Shown: positions 43,663 through 53,748, counted from the stretch's first letter. The stretch is 64,000 nt of DNA from Cloeon dipterum (GCF_949628265.1 NC_088787.1:5446501-5510500), one strand, 5' to 3'. The notes: generated from the sequence alone by a model not told the origin. Program-made: numbers and translations.

Positions 43663-44694
43663 TTAAGATCGTTGTGTCTTCTCTGCTTCGAATAACAGCT
43701 CCTGCAGTTCTTCGATTTCTATATTCGCGTAATCGAGTGCCGAGCAACCTTGACTGTCCAGTGTGACAACGTCCACACCCGAGTCAATGAGCCACTCGCA
43801 GAACTCCACGTCGCCATTTTTAGCCGCCAAGTGGAGGGCGGTCATCCCGTCCAGGCAGGTCTTCCCGATCAGATTTCCGTCCCAGCGGTGCACCAGTTTG
43901 GCACTCTTCAGTTTATTCTTCGCGGCGCAAAAGTGCAAAAGGTTCATCATGTCTTTCGTTATGATCCGAATGCTGCAGCCCAAATCGAGCAGCTGCGTGG
44001 CAGCCTCGAGGTTCTCGTACTGGAGGGCCCAATGCAGAGGCGTCAGACCTAACTTGTTCATCTTGTTCCATTTCGGCACCTTGGAGGCGAAGAATGACGC
44101 GAGATCTGCGCCGTGCTGTCTGTTTCTCATGGCGAAGTGCATTGGCGTGGATCCCCGGTCGCTCTGGGCGTCTGGGGCCAGGTTCTGCCCGACGAGCCAC
44201 TCGCACATCGACCTGTTGGCGTACTGGGCCGCGAAGTGCAGCAGGGTTTTCCTGCGATTGTCGACGAAGCGGATTAAATCGGGGTCCCTCTCGAACACCA
44301 ATTTGGCGAAGTCCAGATTGTTGTGCATCACGAAGTAATGCAGCAAGTTGTCTGCTCCCGCTTTCCGCAACCTGAGCATTTCTACGGCGAAGTTGTAGTC
44401 GCCCTTCCTCAGGGCGTAGTGGATGGGTTCTTCGCCGTCGACGTCCTCACGGTCAAGAATGAGGTTGTAGAAGTAGGAGTAGATGACCACTCCGTGATCC
44501 TGGTTTATTGCGGCGAAGTGGAGCAGCGTCAGGCCGCAATCTGAAACTTCTTTTGGATCTGCGCCTTCGTTCACCAGCCTCGTGCAGGTCTTCAGATCTT
44601 TATCCCGGGCTGCGACCATCAGGGAGGTCAAACCCTCATTTTTGGTTTTTTGCATAAAATAGGATATGTCCGCAGCTCCCATAAACGTACACAT
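43663..44694 (-). CDS. Ankyrin-repeat protein L, 343 aa
   Basis: Single coding exon, minus strand, MCTFMGAADISYFMQKTK to EKTQRS. It is the mirror copy of gene I (same length and same KTQRS/KIQRS ending) and a direct repeat of gene K. Nine to ten ankyrin units run from residue 21 to about 335. Substitutions scattered against I and K are mostly conservative (for example VVIYSYFYN for VEIYSYFYN). The N-terminal segment is closer to K than to I, while the tail is closer to I, which hints at gene conversion among the three. Leader exons lie at about 44775-44840 and around 45200-45330. Probably an ankyrin-only binding protein; the partner is unknown. Confidence 0.92.
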   Translation of the reverse strand: MCTFMGAADISYFMQKTKNEGLTSLMVAARDKDLKTCTRLVNEGADPKEVSDCGLTLLHFAAINQDHGVVIYSYFYNLILDREDVDGEEPIHYALRKGDYNFAVEMLRLRKAGADNLLHYFVMHNNLDFAKLVFERDPDLIRFVDNRRKTLLHFAAQYANRSMCEWLVGQNLAPDAQSDRGSTPMHFAMRNRQHGADLASFFASKVPKWNKMNKLGLTPLHWALQYENLEAATQLLDLGCSIRIITKDMMNLLHFCAAKNKLKSAKLVHRWDGNLIGKTCLDGMTALHLAAKNGDVEFCEWLIDSGVDVVTLDSQGCSALDYANIEIEELQELLFEAEKTQRS

Positions 44695-45560
44695 TTTCGT
44701 TTTTTTTTCTATAAAGAGAATAGAAAATTAATTAGTTTAAATTATAAATAATTTCCAATGATGACCAATACTTACATAAAAAAAGGAAAAGCCAGATACT
44801 TCCTTCCTTCCTTCCAAAAGATCAGCGAAAAAGCGGCTGAAAAAATAAAATGAATAATCATGCAACCTGCCTTACAAATAAATTTACAGTCAGGAATAAA
44901 GGAGGAAAATATTTTCTAGCCCGGCTTGTCCAGAGAAATTTGTAAAACATCTTAAACATGCAAGCTATTTTTACTGCTCAAATGATAGAGACAGAATATT
45001 TATCAACGCATTTTTAACATTGCTGAATTCCTTACTTTTCGTCGATCATTCCATAGATTCCATTCAAAATTAAATAATATACATAATGAGAAATAATTTA
45101 AAAAACATATAACTTTAGAATCACTATTATTAAATTCAATTAATTTCTTGTATTTACGCAATCAGAGATTAATAATAAAAATCACTAACTCACCTGTTTT
45201 TCTGATGAGATCGAGGGCGATATTTCAAAATAGCAAAATAATTCTTTGCTCTCAGTCTTCGATTAAAAAATGTGGTCTTTTAAAATTTGAGGAGCTGCGG
45301 ATCCAGGTCGATCGTCTATCGCTGGTCAAGAGAAGGCAACGAATGAACGCACAGTGACGGCACTCGTGTTGAAGAGGAGAAAACGGCAGAGGCAGGGAGT
45401 GAGGAGTGATAGCTTTTTCATCCATCTTCCCTCGTTAAATAAATCGGCTCCTCCCAACGATCTACAGTCAGGATACAACTTGAGGAGAGCGAGAAATTTT
45501 TCACAAATAAATATTTAACATTTAATAAATTGTTGGAATATCAGGTTGGACGACAATCGT
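44695..45560 (-). promoter_or_regulatory. Leader exons and upstream region of ankyrin gene L
   Basis: It carries the CTTCCTTCCTTCC noncoding exon near 44805, the leader donor (minus strand AAAACAG before GTGAGTTAG) near 45193 and the shared leader motif GAGCTGCGGATCCAGGTCGA at 45293-45312. Confidence 0.6.
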
Positions 45561-45751
45561 GAAATTTTACCTTCAAATGCATATATTCTAAAACTTCTCT
45601 GGAATGTTAAAATTCTTTCCCTCAACATTAATTATTTTAAATAACTCACTGGTACAGTTTATATTCAATTAATAAAAAATCAAATTGTTTCTGCATTGTT
45701 CTGATGATTAGAGGCTTTATTATTCAATAGATTTGTTACCTTTTAAAAATA

Positions 45752-46804
45752 TCAATGAACGAGATAGCCTGACCGGGGTTTTGCGGCATCAGACAAAAAT
45801 CTCCGCAGCGCCAGATTATTCGTCACATAGTCCCATGCGTATCGCGACTTAGAATCCAGGGATTTGGCATTCACACCTTGCCCTACGAGCCACTTGCAGA
45901 AATTAAAGTGACCCTTCATGGCCGCGACGTGTAAAGGGGTCATCCTGTCCTTGCACAATTCGTTGATCAGAAATCTGTTCCTACTGTGGAGCCATTCGGC
46001 GCTTTCCAGTCTGCCCTGGTAGGCGCAAAAATGCATCAGGGTCTTGCTCTCACTGATTTTGATCGTGACGCTGGCACCCGATTCGACCAATTGCGTCGCT
46101 ACGTCCAGGTTTTCGGCTTCAAGAGCAAAGTGAAGCGGCGCCCTCTCTAAATTGTTTTTGTGGTCCAAATTTAAACCTTGAGATGCGAAGAACTTGACGA
46201 GCTCTACGCCGTGTTTTTTATTCATTGCGGCGAAGTGGAGCGGCGATTCTTTGTTCTTTGTCAAAAAATTCGGGTCGAGGAACCGTTCGCAGAGCCACTC
46301 GCACATTTCCCTTCCGGCAAAACGAGCCGCGTAGTGAAAGGCGCTTTTTATCGAGTCCATCGCATAAATCAGTTCTTCTTCCCTCAGACACACAAATTTG
46401 GCAAAATCCAGACTATTTTTTGTCACGAAGTAAAGTACCAAGTTTTCACTTCCTGCAGCTTGGGTGACCGACCTGTGCATCAACGTGGCAAAGTGGAAGT
46501 CGCCCTTCCTCAGGGCGTAGTGGATGGGCCACTCGCCGTCAATGTCCTCTTTCATCTGGACGATTTTCTTGAAACGATTAAAGATTTCAACGCCGTGCTC
46601 CTGGTTCACTGCAGCGAAGTGCAACAGCGTCAGTTTGGACTTGGTGGTGGCCTCCGGATCTTCGCCGCATGTTTTCAGCGCCATCAAGCAGCTCTTCAGG
46701 TCTTTATCCCTGGCTGCGAGCAGCAGTGCGCTTGATGAGCCTTCTTGTAATTTATTCATAAAGTGATCAATGTCGAGTGCTCCCATAAACGGATGTCTCG
46801 TCAT
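45752..46804 (-). CDS. Ankyrin-repeat protein M, 350 aa
   Basis: Single coding exon on the minus strand, MTRHPFMGALDIDHFMNKLQ to SGYLVH. It is the mirror copy of gene H and keeps the full C-terminus (SLDSKSRYAWDYVTNNLALR) that H has lost by frameshift. Ankyrin units include LTLLHFAAVNQEHGVEIF, EWPIHYALRKGDFHFATLM, SPLHFAAMNKKHGVELVKFF, APLHFALEAENLDVATQLVE and TPLHVAAMKGHFNFCKWLVG. Relative to I, K and L the sequence is well diverged, so the H/M and I/L lineages separated before the inverted duplication. No other domain is seen. Confidence 0.92.
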   Translation of the reverse strand: MTRHPFMGALDIDHFMNKLQEGSSSALLLAARDKDLKSCLMALKTCGEDPEATTKSKLTLLHFAAVNQEHGVEIFNRFKKIVQMKEDIDGEWPIHYALRKGDFHFATLMHRSVTQAAGSENLVLYFVTKNSLDFAKFVCLREEELIYAMDSIKSAFHYAARFAGREMCEWLCERFLDPNFLTKNKESPLHFAAMNKKHGVELVKFFASQGLNLDHKNNLERAPLHFALEAENLDVATQLVESGASVTIKISESKTLMHFCAYQGRLESAEWLHSRNRFLINELCKDRMTPLHVAAMKGHFNFCKWLVGQGVNAKSLDSKSRYAWDYVTNNLALRRFLSDAAKPRSGYLVH

Positions 46805-47141
46805 TTTTTAAAATTTTGTCTGGGAAAAGAAATAGTTGAAATTATTTTCAGCCCGACGAGCGTTTCCGTCTTCAAACATGTGCATTTTTGTAATGCTAAC
46901 TAACATGAATAACCAGTCGAAATTATTCTTTAGAGTTGGGTTATTGTGTAAAAATTAGGGAAATTAAAAAGAAATTTGTCATTTTTGTAAATTAAAAAAC
47001 TGCGTTGTGGAGCAATGGAATCAATATTTCCTCAAAAGCAATATAAAATTATAAAAAAGATCAATGATTTGCGTGATGGAATATTTTTATAAAATATTTT
47101 CTTTCAATTTCATGAACATTAACTGGTCTGGTGGGAATAAA

Positions 47142-47485
47142 AATTATTATTATTTTATTAGACACCAACGGTGTACAACACAGAGTACATTATATAACGA
47201 TATTTAGATGCACTTTCTTATATTTAGCAGCTTGAAATAAGGTAGTTGTATTATTTTTACAATTGAGGAAATGATACATGTCTATACAGACTTCATCGCA
47301 GAATTGGCATACACAATTAGCAGAAACACCTAGATGAAAACGTTTGTCTTTACATAACAGAAAATGATAACCATGGAAAGAGTATCTCGTAAAAACATAT
47401 CGATCTTTACAATGATTGAAGTATGGTCAACAGCAAGGAATTGTATAATGAAATGATAAATAAAGAGAGAGTTTCCTAACAAGCA
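47142..47485 (-). mobile_element. Non-LTR retrotransposon (LINE) 3' fragment
   Basis: Minus-strand peptide RFHLGVSANCVCQFCDEVC then YHFLNCKN, ending at a stop at 47190-47192. The spacing of these Cys and His residues (CxC, Cx3C and a later Hx3C) is typical of the C-terminal end of LINE ORF2 proteins of the Jockey/CR1 type. The 3' end finishes in a TAA-rich simple repeat (47142-47160). No reverse transcriptase remains. The insert sits exactly between the ankyrin duplication edge and the start of the FLYWCH duplication. Confidence 0.75.
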
Positions 47486-48850
47486 TGTTTATTTTTAATG
47501 AACATTAAAACAGCTAGAATTCTTTGTTTATCATTTGCTTCAATTAATTTCCATTTAAATTTTTGAAAGGCTTCATCTAAATTATTAATTAATTTACTTA
47601 AATGCATGATTAGTCCTTGATCGTCTTTTGTCTAAAAAATGAAATTGAATAATTAATTAAAATTGTAGAAGTTTATCGCAATGACAACTAAATAATGTTT
47701 TTGGGGTTTTTGGTTTAATTAAAGATCAAAGAAAATTAAAATGCGTTTGTATAACTTGTCAGCATCTAAATTCCAAAATTCCAGAAAAATTTACAATGTC
47801 TCATGAGGAATTAATTATTTAACAAATTCAGAATACGAGGCCAGATCACAATAGACGTAGGAAGCGTTTTTTTTTCTGAAAAATCCGAAAAATCTCATGA
47901 CTCCACTCTGCTGTTCGTTTCTTAGCCTCATTCCTACCTCACTCTCGACACGCAACGGATTGAAATTTTGTAGGTGAGAAATTTTAATTTGAATTAGATG
48001 AGCGATAATTTCATTATCTTTAATCATTTTTAAAAGTTATTCGCTAACATTCTCGATTACAATTTCCGATGTTAATAATTCCTTGGATTTTTTGTTACCT
48101 TTAAATCTTGAATCGTCCAAATAAAATTATAGAATGTGAAACAACAATATGGCCGACAAGAATGAGGACGAGAAGAAGCAGGTGAAGCAGACGAAGGAGA
48201 ACAAGAAAAAAAGTGAATTCGCTAAAAAGGGTGAAACGTTATTGGTTGTCAACGGCGAGCTGCCCGGCTCGACGGTGTTCTACTTCCGAACCTTCCGCTT
48301 CGTCATGTGGCCGACGTCGACATCCGTGCGGCAGACGTACATTTGCGTGCAAAAAGGGTGCGAGGCTCGCATTGAGCGCTACAAGGAGCAGCCCTCGGAC
48401 GACAAGTTCAAGATCAGGCTGGACAAGTGGCCGCACACGCACAATCCCGACTTGAAGAAATTACACGACACTTTCGCGAGGAGAATGAAACCCATGCCCA
48501 CTCTGCCCACAGCGGAAAAGGTCGAGCTGCTGAAAGAATCATTTTATGTCCATTGAGAAACTGGATATAGAGAGCTGATTTTAAACTTCGTTTTTAGCTC
48601 TAAAAATAAATCATTAAGCATTTTGAATAATTTGTTTTATTCGTATTTAACATTAATGGCGTAATTAAGCTGAAAGTGTAGTTTGTTAATTTTTATATCA
48701 ACATATTTTCGCTGGAATTTAACAGTAATAAAATAACAAATCCATTACGCTGGACTCTGAAATTCCATTGTCTGCAAAACTAGAATTTCAAGGATAATTT
48801 CCAACTGCTGTTAAATTTCACTCTGCCTGGCGTTTTGTTGATTGAAATTA
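47486..48850 (+). repeat. FLYWCH segmental duplication, copy 3
   Basis: Shares about 0.6 kb of upstream sequence, the gene and part of the downstream flank with copy 1 (16660-18270) in the same orientation. It diverges after about 48840. Confidence 0.8.
48149..48556 (+). CDS. FLYWCH-like zinc-finger protein, compact form, 135 aa
   Basis: Single coding exon from ATGGCCGACAAG. It has only one acidic unit (MADKNEDEKKQVKQTKENKK), then GSTVFYFRTFRFVMWPTS, QTYICVQKGCEARIERYKEQ and WPHTHNPD. The Cys-x4-Cys and His-x-His ligands are intact. The C-terminal tail MPTLPTAEKVELLKES is complete here, whereas copies at 17.3 kb and 22.4 kb have lost it by frameshift and stop respectively, so this is probably closest to the ancestral form. 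A noncoding first exon is suggested by the upstream TTTTGTAGGTGAG and the acceptor AAATTATAG at 48125-48133. DNA binding is inferred from the zinc domain; the target is unknown. Confidence 0.83.
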   Translation: MADKNEDEKKQVKQTKENKKKSEFAKKGETLLVVNGELPGSTVFYFRTFRFVMWPTSTSVRQTYICVQKGCEARIERYKEQPSDDKFKIRLDKWPHTHNPDLKKLHDTFARRMKPMPTLPTAEKVELLKESFYVH

Positions 48851-48902
48851 GTAAATTAAATTAAAAATTGAGACAACACTAAGTACATACAATTATGCCA
48901 AA

Positions 48903-49232
48903 ATTGTGGCAATGGGGTTGAAAGGGGATGGGGGTAGACACCCCCTTTATACTTTAGCTTGTTAGTGCAAGTCAAGGCGAGTCTAACAGTGGTTTGTTTT
49001 TGCAATTCTGATGGTTATAACCCGAGATTTGGAGGTGCAAAGAACCCAAAAACTCGAAATAATAACGGATTTTTTTGTATTTTTCCTTATTTTTGCAACT
49101 CCAAATCTTAAGTTCTAACCTTCAGAAATGCAGACAATGCATACCGTTCAACTCGCGTTAACCTTCCCTAGATAGCGGAAGTGTTTTGAGGGTGTTCAAC
49201 CATCATCCCCCTACCACCCCGTGTATTAAAGT
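48903..49232. repeat. GGTTATAACCCGAGATTTGG foldback repeat, copy 2
   Basis: The left end GCAATGGGGTTGAAAGGGGA and the right end CATCATCCCCCTACCACCCC are imperfect inverted repeats around a centre near 49070 (AACCCGAGATTTGGAGG paired with ACTCCAAATCTTAAGTT). Confidence 0.7.
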
Positions 49233-49420
49233 AACGAAAAAAATCGTGTCGTGCTTTTATAGCTCTGGATTTTGTATAATTTTCATTTTTTTATTAATAT
49301 TTGTTTAGTTCGGTTTCAAAGAAGGGATGGGGTGGTAATTTAGAAGGATTTTTATACAATTTGAAATATTTTTAAGCCCAGAGGAAACATGCTAAAAATT
49401 TATTATCGAAATTTTAGCAA

Positions 49421-49742
49421 TGGGGGGATGAAAGGGGGTGAGGCTAAGCACCCCTAAACCCTTTAGCTGGTTAAGGGAGGTTGAGAAAAGTCCAACGGTG
49501 GGTAGTTTTTGCAATTCTGAAGGTTAAAATCTGATATTTGCGGTTGAAAAATTAACAAAATGTGAATTTTTTTCTATTTTTTCGAGTTTTTTCTATTCTT
49601 TGCACCGCCAAATCTCCGGCTATAACCATCAGAATGGCAAAAACTACCCACCATTAAACTCGTCTTACTCTCCACTAACCAAATAAAGTATTTAGAGGGT
49701 GCCTATCTCCATCCCCTTTCATCCCCCATTGCTGCAAATTTG
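49421..49742. repeat. GGTTATAACCCGAGATTTGG foldback repeat, copy 3
   Basis: GCAATGGGGGGATGAAAGGG at the left and CCCCTTTCATCCCCCATTGC at the right form a good inverted end repeat. Inner arms contain AAATCTGATATTTGCGG and CCGCCAAATCTCCGGC. Confidence 0.75.
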
Positions 49743-49779
49743 AGTAAAAGCAACCGCCTTTCCTCTGCGACCGCTCTTT

Positions 49780-49965
49780 ATTGCATCTTTCAAGATGTAA
49801 GGCACCTTAGGGGTGGAGGTCAAGAACTCTTCAACCCTTTAGCTGCTTAGAGGAGATTAAGACGAGTCCAACGGTGGGTGGTTTTTGCGATTACTAATGT
49901 TAGAACCTGAGATTTGGAGGTATACAAAAGCTGAGAAAATCGACAATTTTCACTTTTTTTATAAA
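49780..49965. repeat. Foldback repeat, half copy
   Basis: CAACCCTTTAGCTGCTTAGA, GACGAGTCCAACGGTGGGTG and AACCTGAGATTTGGAGGTA match the left half of the 48903 and 49421 copies only. Confidence 0.65.
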
Positions 49966-50126
49966 AAAATAGAATTAAAATTAAAAACATTTTGTGTGAT
50001 GTTATTGACAACAATAAAATAATGCATGTTTTTGAGTAAAGTTTTATTCTGCGAGCTAACATGATACCAGAATGTTATCGTTCATTTGCTTAAAAAATTG
50101 TAAAAGTACGATCTAAAAATCGTGTA

Positions 50127-51185
50127 TCATTTTGCGTGTTTGTGTAAAAACCTCCATAGTGCGTAGCAACTATCATCGTTTTCGCACTGCAAGAAGGTCT
50201 CACCGACGATATTGTGCGCAGTGCGATTCCGGCTGTCCAAGGCTTTCGGATCAACGCCATTATCGACAAGCCACCGACAAAACTCTAAATCACAATTTGA
50301 AGCCGCGAGGTGCAGAGCGGTCAACTTTCCGACGCACAATCCTCTGATCAAATTATTGTTTTTACTGTGCACGAATTTAGCGCATTCGAAATTTCCCTGG
50401 CTGACGCAAAACAGTAACAGATTCATTCTTTTTTTGTTTCTGGCCCAAATATTGGCGCCTTTTTCCAAAAGAAAATCCGCAATCGGAATCAACTCGTTTC
50501 TCAGGGCCCAGAAGAGCGGCGACTCGCCAAACTTGTCCGACTCATTCAGCAAATGCCGATTCTTAGAGATGAAAAAATCGATATTCTCCATGCAGTGCGA
50601 GGAATTTCTGTTTTTTATAGTCAAGTGAACCATCGTAGCTCCTCTATTTGTCGTCTTGGCACTGACGTCAAGGCCCTTTTCAACCAGCCACTCGCACATT
50701 TCCCTTCCTGCGTATTGCGCCGCGTAGTGCAGAAACGTTTTCCGTTTTGAATTCACGGCATTAATACCGCCAAACTTGGCGTATACCTTTTTGGCCAATT
50801 CCAGATTGTTCTGCATCACAAAGAAGTGGAGCAAGTTTTTCGCCATTGGTTGTCTAAAAAGGAGTGCGTACTCAGCGAAATCGTAATTTTCCACTCTGAC
50901 AGCAAAGTGTATAGGCTCCTCTCCGTCGACGTCTTTCGCCGAAAAATCTGTTCGCGGTAAGCGGTACATGATGGAAAGGCCGTGCTCCTTATTGACGGCG
51001 GCGAAGTGCATAATCGTGAGGCCGGAGCGGGTCGTCGAGTCGATATCTGCGTCATTCATACGTATCTCATAGATAACGCTTTTTTCGTCTCCTTTATGGG
51101 CTGCGAACAAGACTGGAATGTCCTCGCCCTCCTTTAGTTTAATCTCAAATCGCCTTGCATCTTCAGTTCCCATAAACGGATGCAT
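50127..51185 (-). CDS. Ankyrin-repeat protein N, 352 aa
   Basis: Single coding exon on the minus strand, MHPFMGTEDARRFEIKLKEG to WRFLHKHAK. It belongs to the second ankyrin subgroup (N, O, P, Q, R), marked by KLKEGEDIPVL-type N-termini and FISKNRHLLNESDKFGES-type centres. Units include LTIMHFAAVNKEHGLSIM, EEPIHFAVRVENYDFAEYAL, TFLHYAAQYAGREMCEWLVE, ESPLFWALRNELIPIADFLL and LTALHLAASNCDLEFCRWLV. No signal peptide or membrane segment. A leader exon near 51305-51350 or further up, with the shared motif GAGCTGAATCCAAGTCGTCG at 51761-51780, is likely. An ankyrin-only binding protein. Confidence 0.92.
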   Translation of the reverse strand: MHPFMGTEDARRFEIKLKEGEDIPVLFAAHKGDEKSVIYEIRMNDADIDSTTRSGLTIMHFAAVNKEHGLSIMYRLPRTDFSAKDVDGEEPIHFAVRVENYDFAEYALLFRQPMAKNLLHFFVMQNNLELAKKVYAKFGGINAVNSKRKTFLHYAAQYAGREMCEWLVEKGLDVSAKTTNRGATMVHLTIKNRNSSHCMENIDFFISKNRHLLNESDKFGESPLFWALRNELIPIADFLLEKGANIWARNKKRMNLLLFCVSQGNFECAKFVHSKNNNLIRGLCVGKLTALHLAASNCDLEFCRWLVDNGVDPKALDSRNRTAHNIVGETFLQCENDDSCYALWRFLHKHAK

Positions 51186-51990
51186 TTTTTTAATTGCTTC
51201 TCAGAAAATTACCGTTTTCTGCAAGGAAATGAAATATCGATTAATTAAATTAAATAAATATTTAATTAAATAAAATAAATACTTATTATTCTGACTTTCT
51301 TTCAGACGTGAAGAGTCGCAGAGGACACAGATCAGATTTACTTTTTTCTCATATCGGCATAAAAACTGAAAAATAAATAATTCATGACGAATTAAGAATT
51401 AAAATAATCTAGCAAGGATCCCCATTTTGTAAAAGAATATAGTTTTCTGCAGGTTTGGAAGACACAATGTAAATGTGAAAAGAAACAAAAATATCTCAAG
51501 CATTTCTCATTAAGCTCCATCTGAATTTGCTCGATACATTTTTTTCTTTCTTGTATAATTGAAAAATTTGATGGAAATTCTTAAAATTTTGAACTATGGC
51601 TCTAATAAAGGTTGCATTTTTACAAGATATATCTGAGAGAATTATTTTAAATTAAAAACAAAATGCCGATATGAAGGAAACAATGACTCACTCGATCAGG
51701 GTGTTATTTCAGCATGACAAAATTTTCCGGATAAGAACTCTCTTAAAAGAGAGTGAACTGAGCTGAATCCAAGTCGTCGTGCGTCTTTGCTTGAAGGTGA
51801 GAGGGATAATTGAGAGGGTGAGTGGCTACAAAGGTTAGAAATCTAGGGCGGAGCATATTCTGATCTTGAAGGCCACCTCAAAAGAACCGTTCTAAATAAG
51901 GCTATCCGCGGCCAAGCATGCAGAAGCGAACAAGACCATGGAATGCCCTCGTCCTTTTTTATTTATCCTCAAAATCTTCTATTTTTTGTT
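51186..51990 (-). promoter_or_regulatory. Leader and upstream region of ankyrin gene N
   Basis: It includes AT-rich intron-like sequence and the shared leader motif at 51761-51790. No other gene is seen. Confidence 0.45.
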
Positions 51991-51998
51991 GAATTTGG

Positions 51999-52329
51999 AG
52001 GTCGAGTTAGGTAAAGTGAGTTTTTTTCCGACCAGAAAGTCCAGCGCGACGTGCAAACTTTTTTCCCGCCAAAACAATATGAACGCATATGAGAGAACTG
52101 CGCATGCGTGAGAGTTGGCTGGATCTGACAAAGAAGTCATTCGTACAGGCGGTCTCTCTGCAAGGGCTCAAACCAGCTCTCACGCATGCGCAGTTCTCGC
52201 ATATATGTTTTGGCGGGAAAAAAAGTTCGCACGTTGCTCTGGACTTTTTGGTCGGAAAAATATCCATTGTACCAAATGCGACCCTCAAGAATCGATTGGT
52301 GTGCTCAGGAACTTCGTCAAAGACGGTCT
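51999..52329. mobile_element. TTAA-type palindromic MITE
   Basis: The inner palindrome is TGCGCATGCGTGAGAGTTGG with CCAGCTCTCACGCATGCGCA, and the outer right end GTCAAAGACGGTCT is followed by TTAA. The left terminus is truncated (it begins GAGGTCGAGTTAGGTAAAG). It lies just downstream of ankyrin gene O. Confidence 0.82.
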
Positions 52330-52618
52330 TTAAGATTTTATTTCCTGTACACTGCAATAAAATACACAATTATACGTTTAAGTAGTGATGCATTTATTTC
52401 CGCAATTTATTTATATTTTTATATAAATTTACTTTATCTCAAACGGATATACAGCATATCTTTTGTATTCAAATAATTTAAAATCAGTTTTAAATAGCAT
52501 AGAAACATCAACGGTCATTGAAAGTGTATACATTCTTCCACAAATTCTGCGCCGTGTGATCCTTTTGCTAATCAAAACTGTAGACAGGGTCTAGGAATAA
52601 ATTACTTATAACTTATTA

Positions 52619-53677
52619 TCATTCATCATATATGGCTTCATTCAAGAAGCCCCACAGTCTATGTATATCATCGCTGTCTACGGCGTTCAGTTGAAGATAA
52701 TGTAGCGCCGAGCGATTCTTTGTGTCCAAGGCTTTCGGGTCGACGCCATTTTTAACGAGCCACTCGCAAAACCTTTCGTCTCGGTTTCTCGCCGCGATGT
52801 GCAGGGCAGTCATTCCGTCGTCGCACACTTCTTTGATCAACTGATTGTTCATGCCGTGCACGAATTTAGCACTTTCGAATTTCCTCTTTTGGACGCAGAA
52901 ATACAGCAGATTCTTATTTCTTTTCCATTTAATCCAAATGCAGGCGCCCTTGTCCAGCAAAAAGGTAGCAAGAGGAATGTCTTGGTGGTAAAGTGCCCGG
53001 TGGAGTGGTGTTTGATCAAATGCGTCGCGATAATTGAGTAAGCTCGGATTTTTAGCGATGAAGAAAGCCGCATTTGCGTTGGCCAAAGATGTTCTGTTGT
53101 TGAGTACGGTAAAGTGAAGGACCGAATACTTTCTTGCATAAGTCTTGGCCTCGACGTTCAGGCCCTTTTCGACGAGCCACTCACACATTTCCCTTCCAGC
53201 GTACTGCGCTGCGTAGTGCAGAATCGTTTTACCTTTTTCAGTCACAAAATGGATATCGCCAATCTCGTCGTTCACTACTTTGGCGAATTTCAGATCGTTT
53301 TGCATGATAAAAAATTGCAGCAAATTATGTGCCATCGGATCTCTCATGTTGAGCACCAAAAGTGCGAAATTGTAGTTTTTCACTCTGACTGCGTAGTGGA
53401 TGGGCTCCTCTCCGTCAACATCTTTCCGCGATAAATCTGGATCGTCTAACCAGTTGACGATGTCAAACCCGTGCATTTTGTTCATGGCGGCGAAGTGCAG
53501 AATCGTGAGGCCGGAAGGAGTAGTGATTTTTAGATCACCGCCATGCATCACCGCTTTAGTAATTAGGCTGTCCAAGTCTTTTTTCTTCGCAACCTGCAAG
53601 ATTGGAAAGTGCCTGCCCTCTTCGAGTTTCTTATCAAAACGATAACGGCCAATTGGTCCCATGATGAAGCGACGCAT
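52619..53677 (-). CDS. Ankyrin-repeat protein O, 352 aa
   Basis: Minus-strand single exon. I start at the ATG of MRRFIMGPIGRYRFDKKLEE, nine bases inside the open frame, because the frame before it begins with a TTG codon. Ankyrin units include LTILHFAAMNKMHGFDI, EEPIHYAVRVKNYNFALLVL, TILHYAAQYAGREMCEWLVE, QTPLHRALYHQDIPLATFLL and MTALHIAARNRDERFCEWLV. The centre (FFIAKNPSLLNYRDAFDQ) is closest to partial gene R at the window end. Flanked on both sides by TTAA-type MITEs (51999 and 53749), the upstream one lying in the leader or leader intron. An ankyrin-only binding protein, partner unknown. Confidence 0.91.
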   Translation of the reverse strand: MRRFIMGPIGRYRFDKKLEEGRHFPILQVAKKKDLDSLITKAVMHGGDLKITTPSGLTILHFAAMNKMHGFDIVNWLDDPDLSRKDVDGEEPIHYAVRVKNYNFALLVLNMRDPMAHNLLQFFIMQNDLKFAKVVNDEIGDIHFVTEKGKTILHYAAQYAGREMCEWLVEKGLNVEAKTYARKYSVLHFTVLNNRTSLANANAAFFIAKNPSLLNYRDAFDQTPLHRALYHQDIPLATFLLDKGACIWIKWKRNKNLLYFCVQKRKFESAKFVHGMNNQLIKEVCDDGMTALHIAARNRDERFCEWLVKNGVDPKALDTKNRSALHYLQLNAVDSDDIHRLWGFLNEAIYDE

Positions 53678-53748
53678 TTTTTTCAATTCTTATCAGTAAC
53701 GGTTTCTGCCAGGAAATAAAATTGAATAAATTTTGGTATAGCAATTAA

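Larger units (their letters stand above)
42975..47140. repeat. Right arm of the ankyrin inverted duplication (genes L and M)
   Basis: Reverse-complement partner of 26690-31440. Gene order M then L in transcript direction mirrors H then I. Its outer edge meets a LINE fragment at 47142. Confidence 0.85.

Noticed and set aside
45148-45357. Small frame with a similar counterpart at 29053-29277
   Set aside because: It lies antisense to the duplicated leader exon of the ankyrin genes. Its ends differ and it has no relation to a known family.
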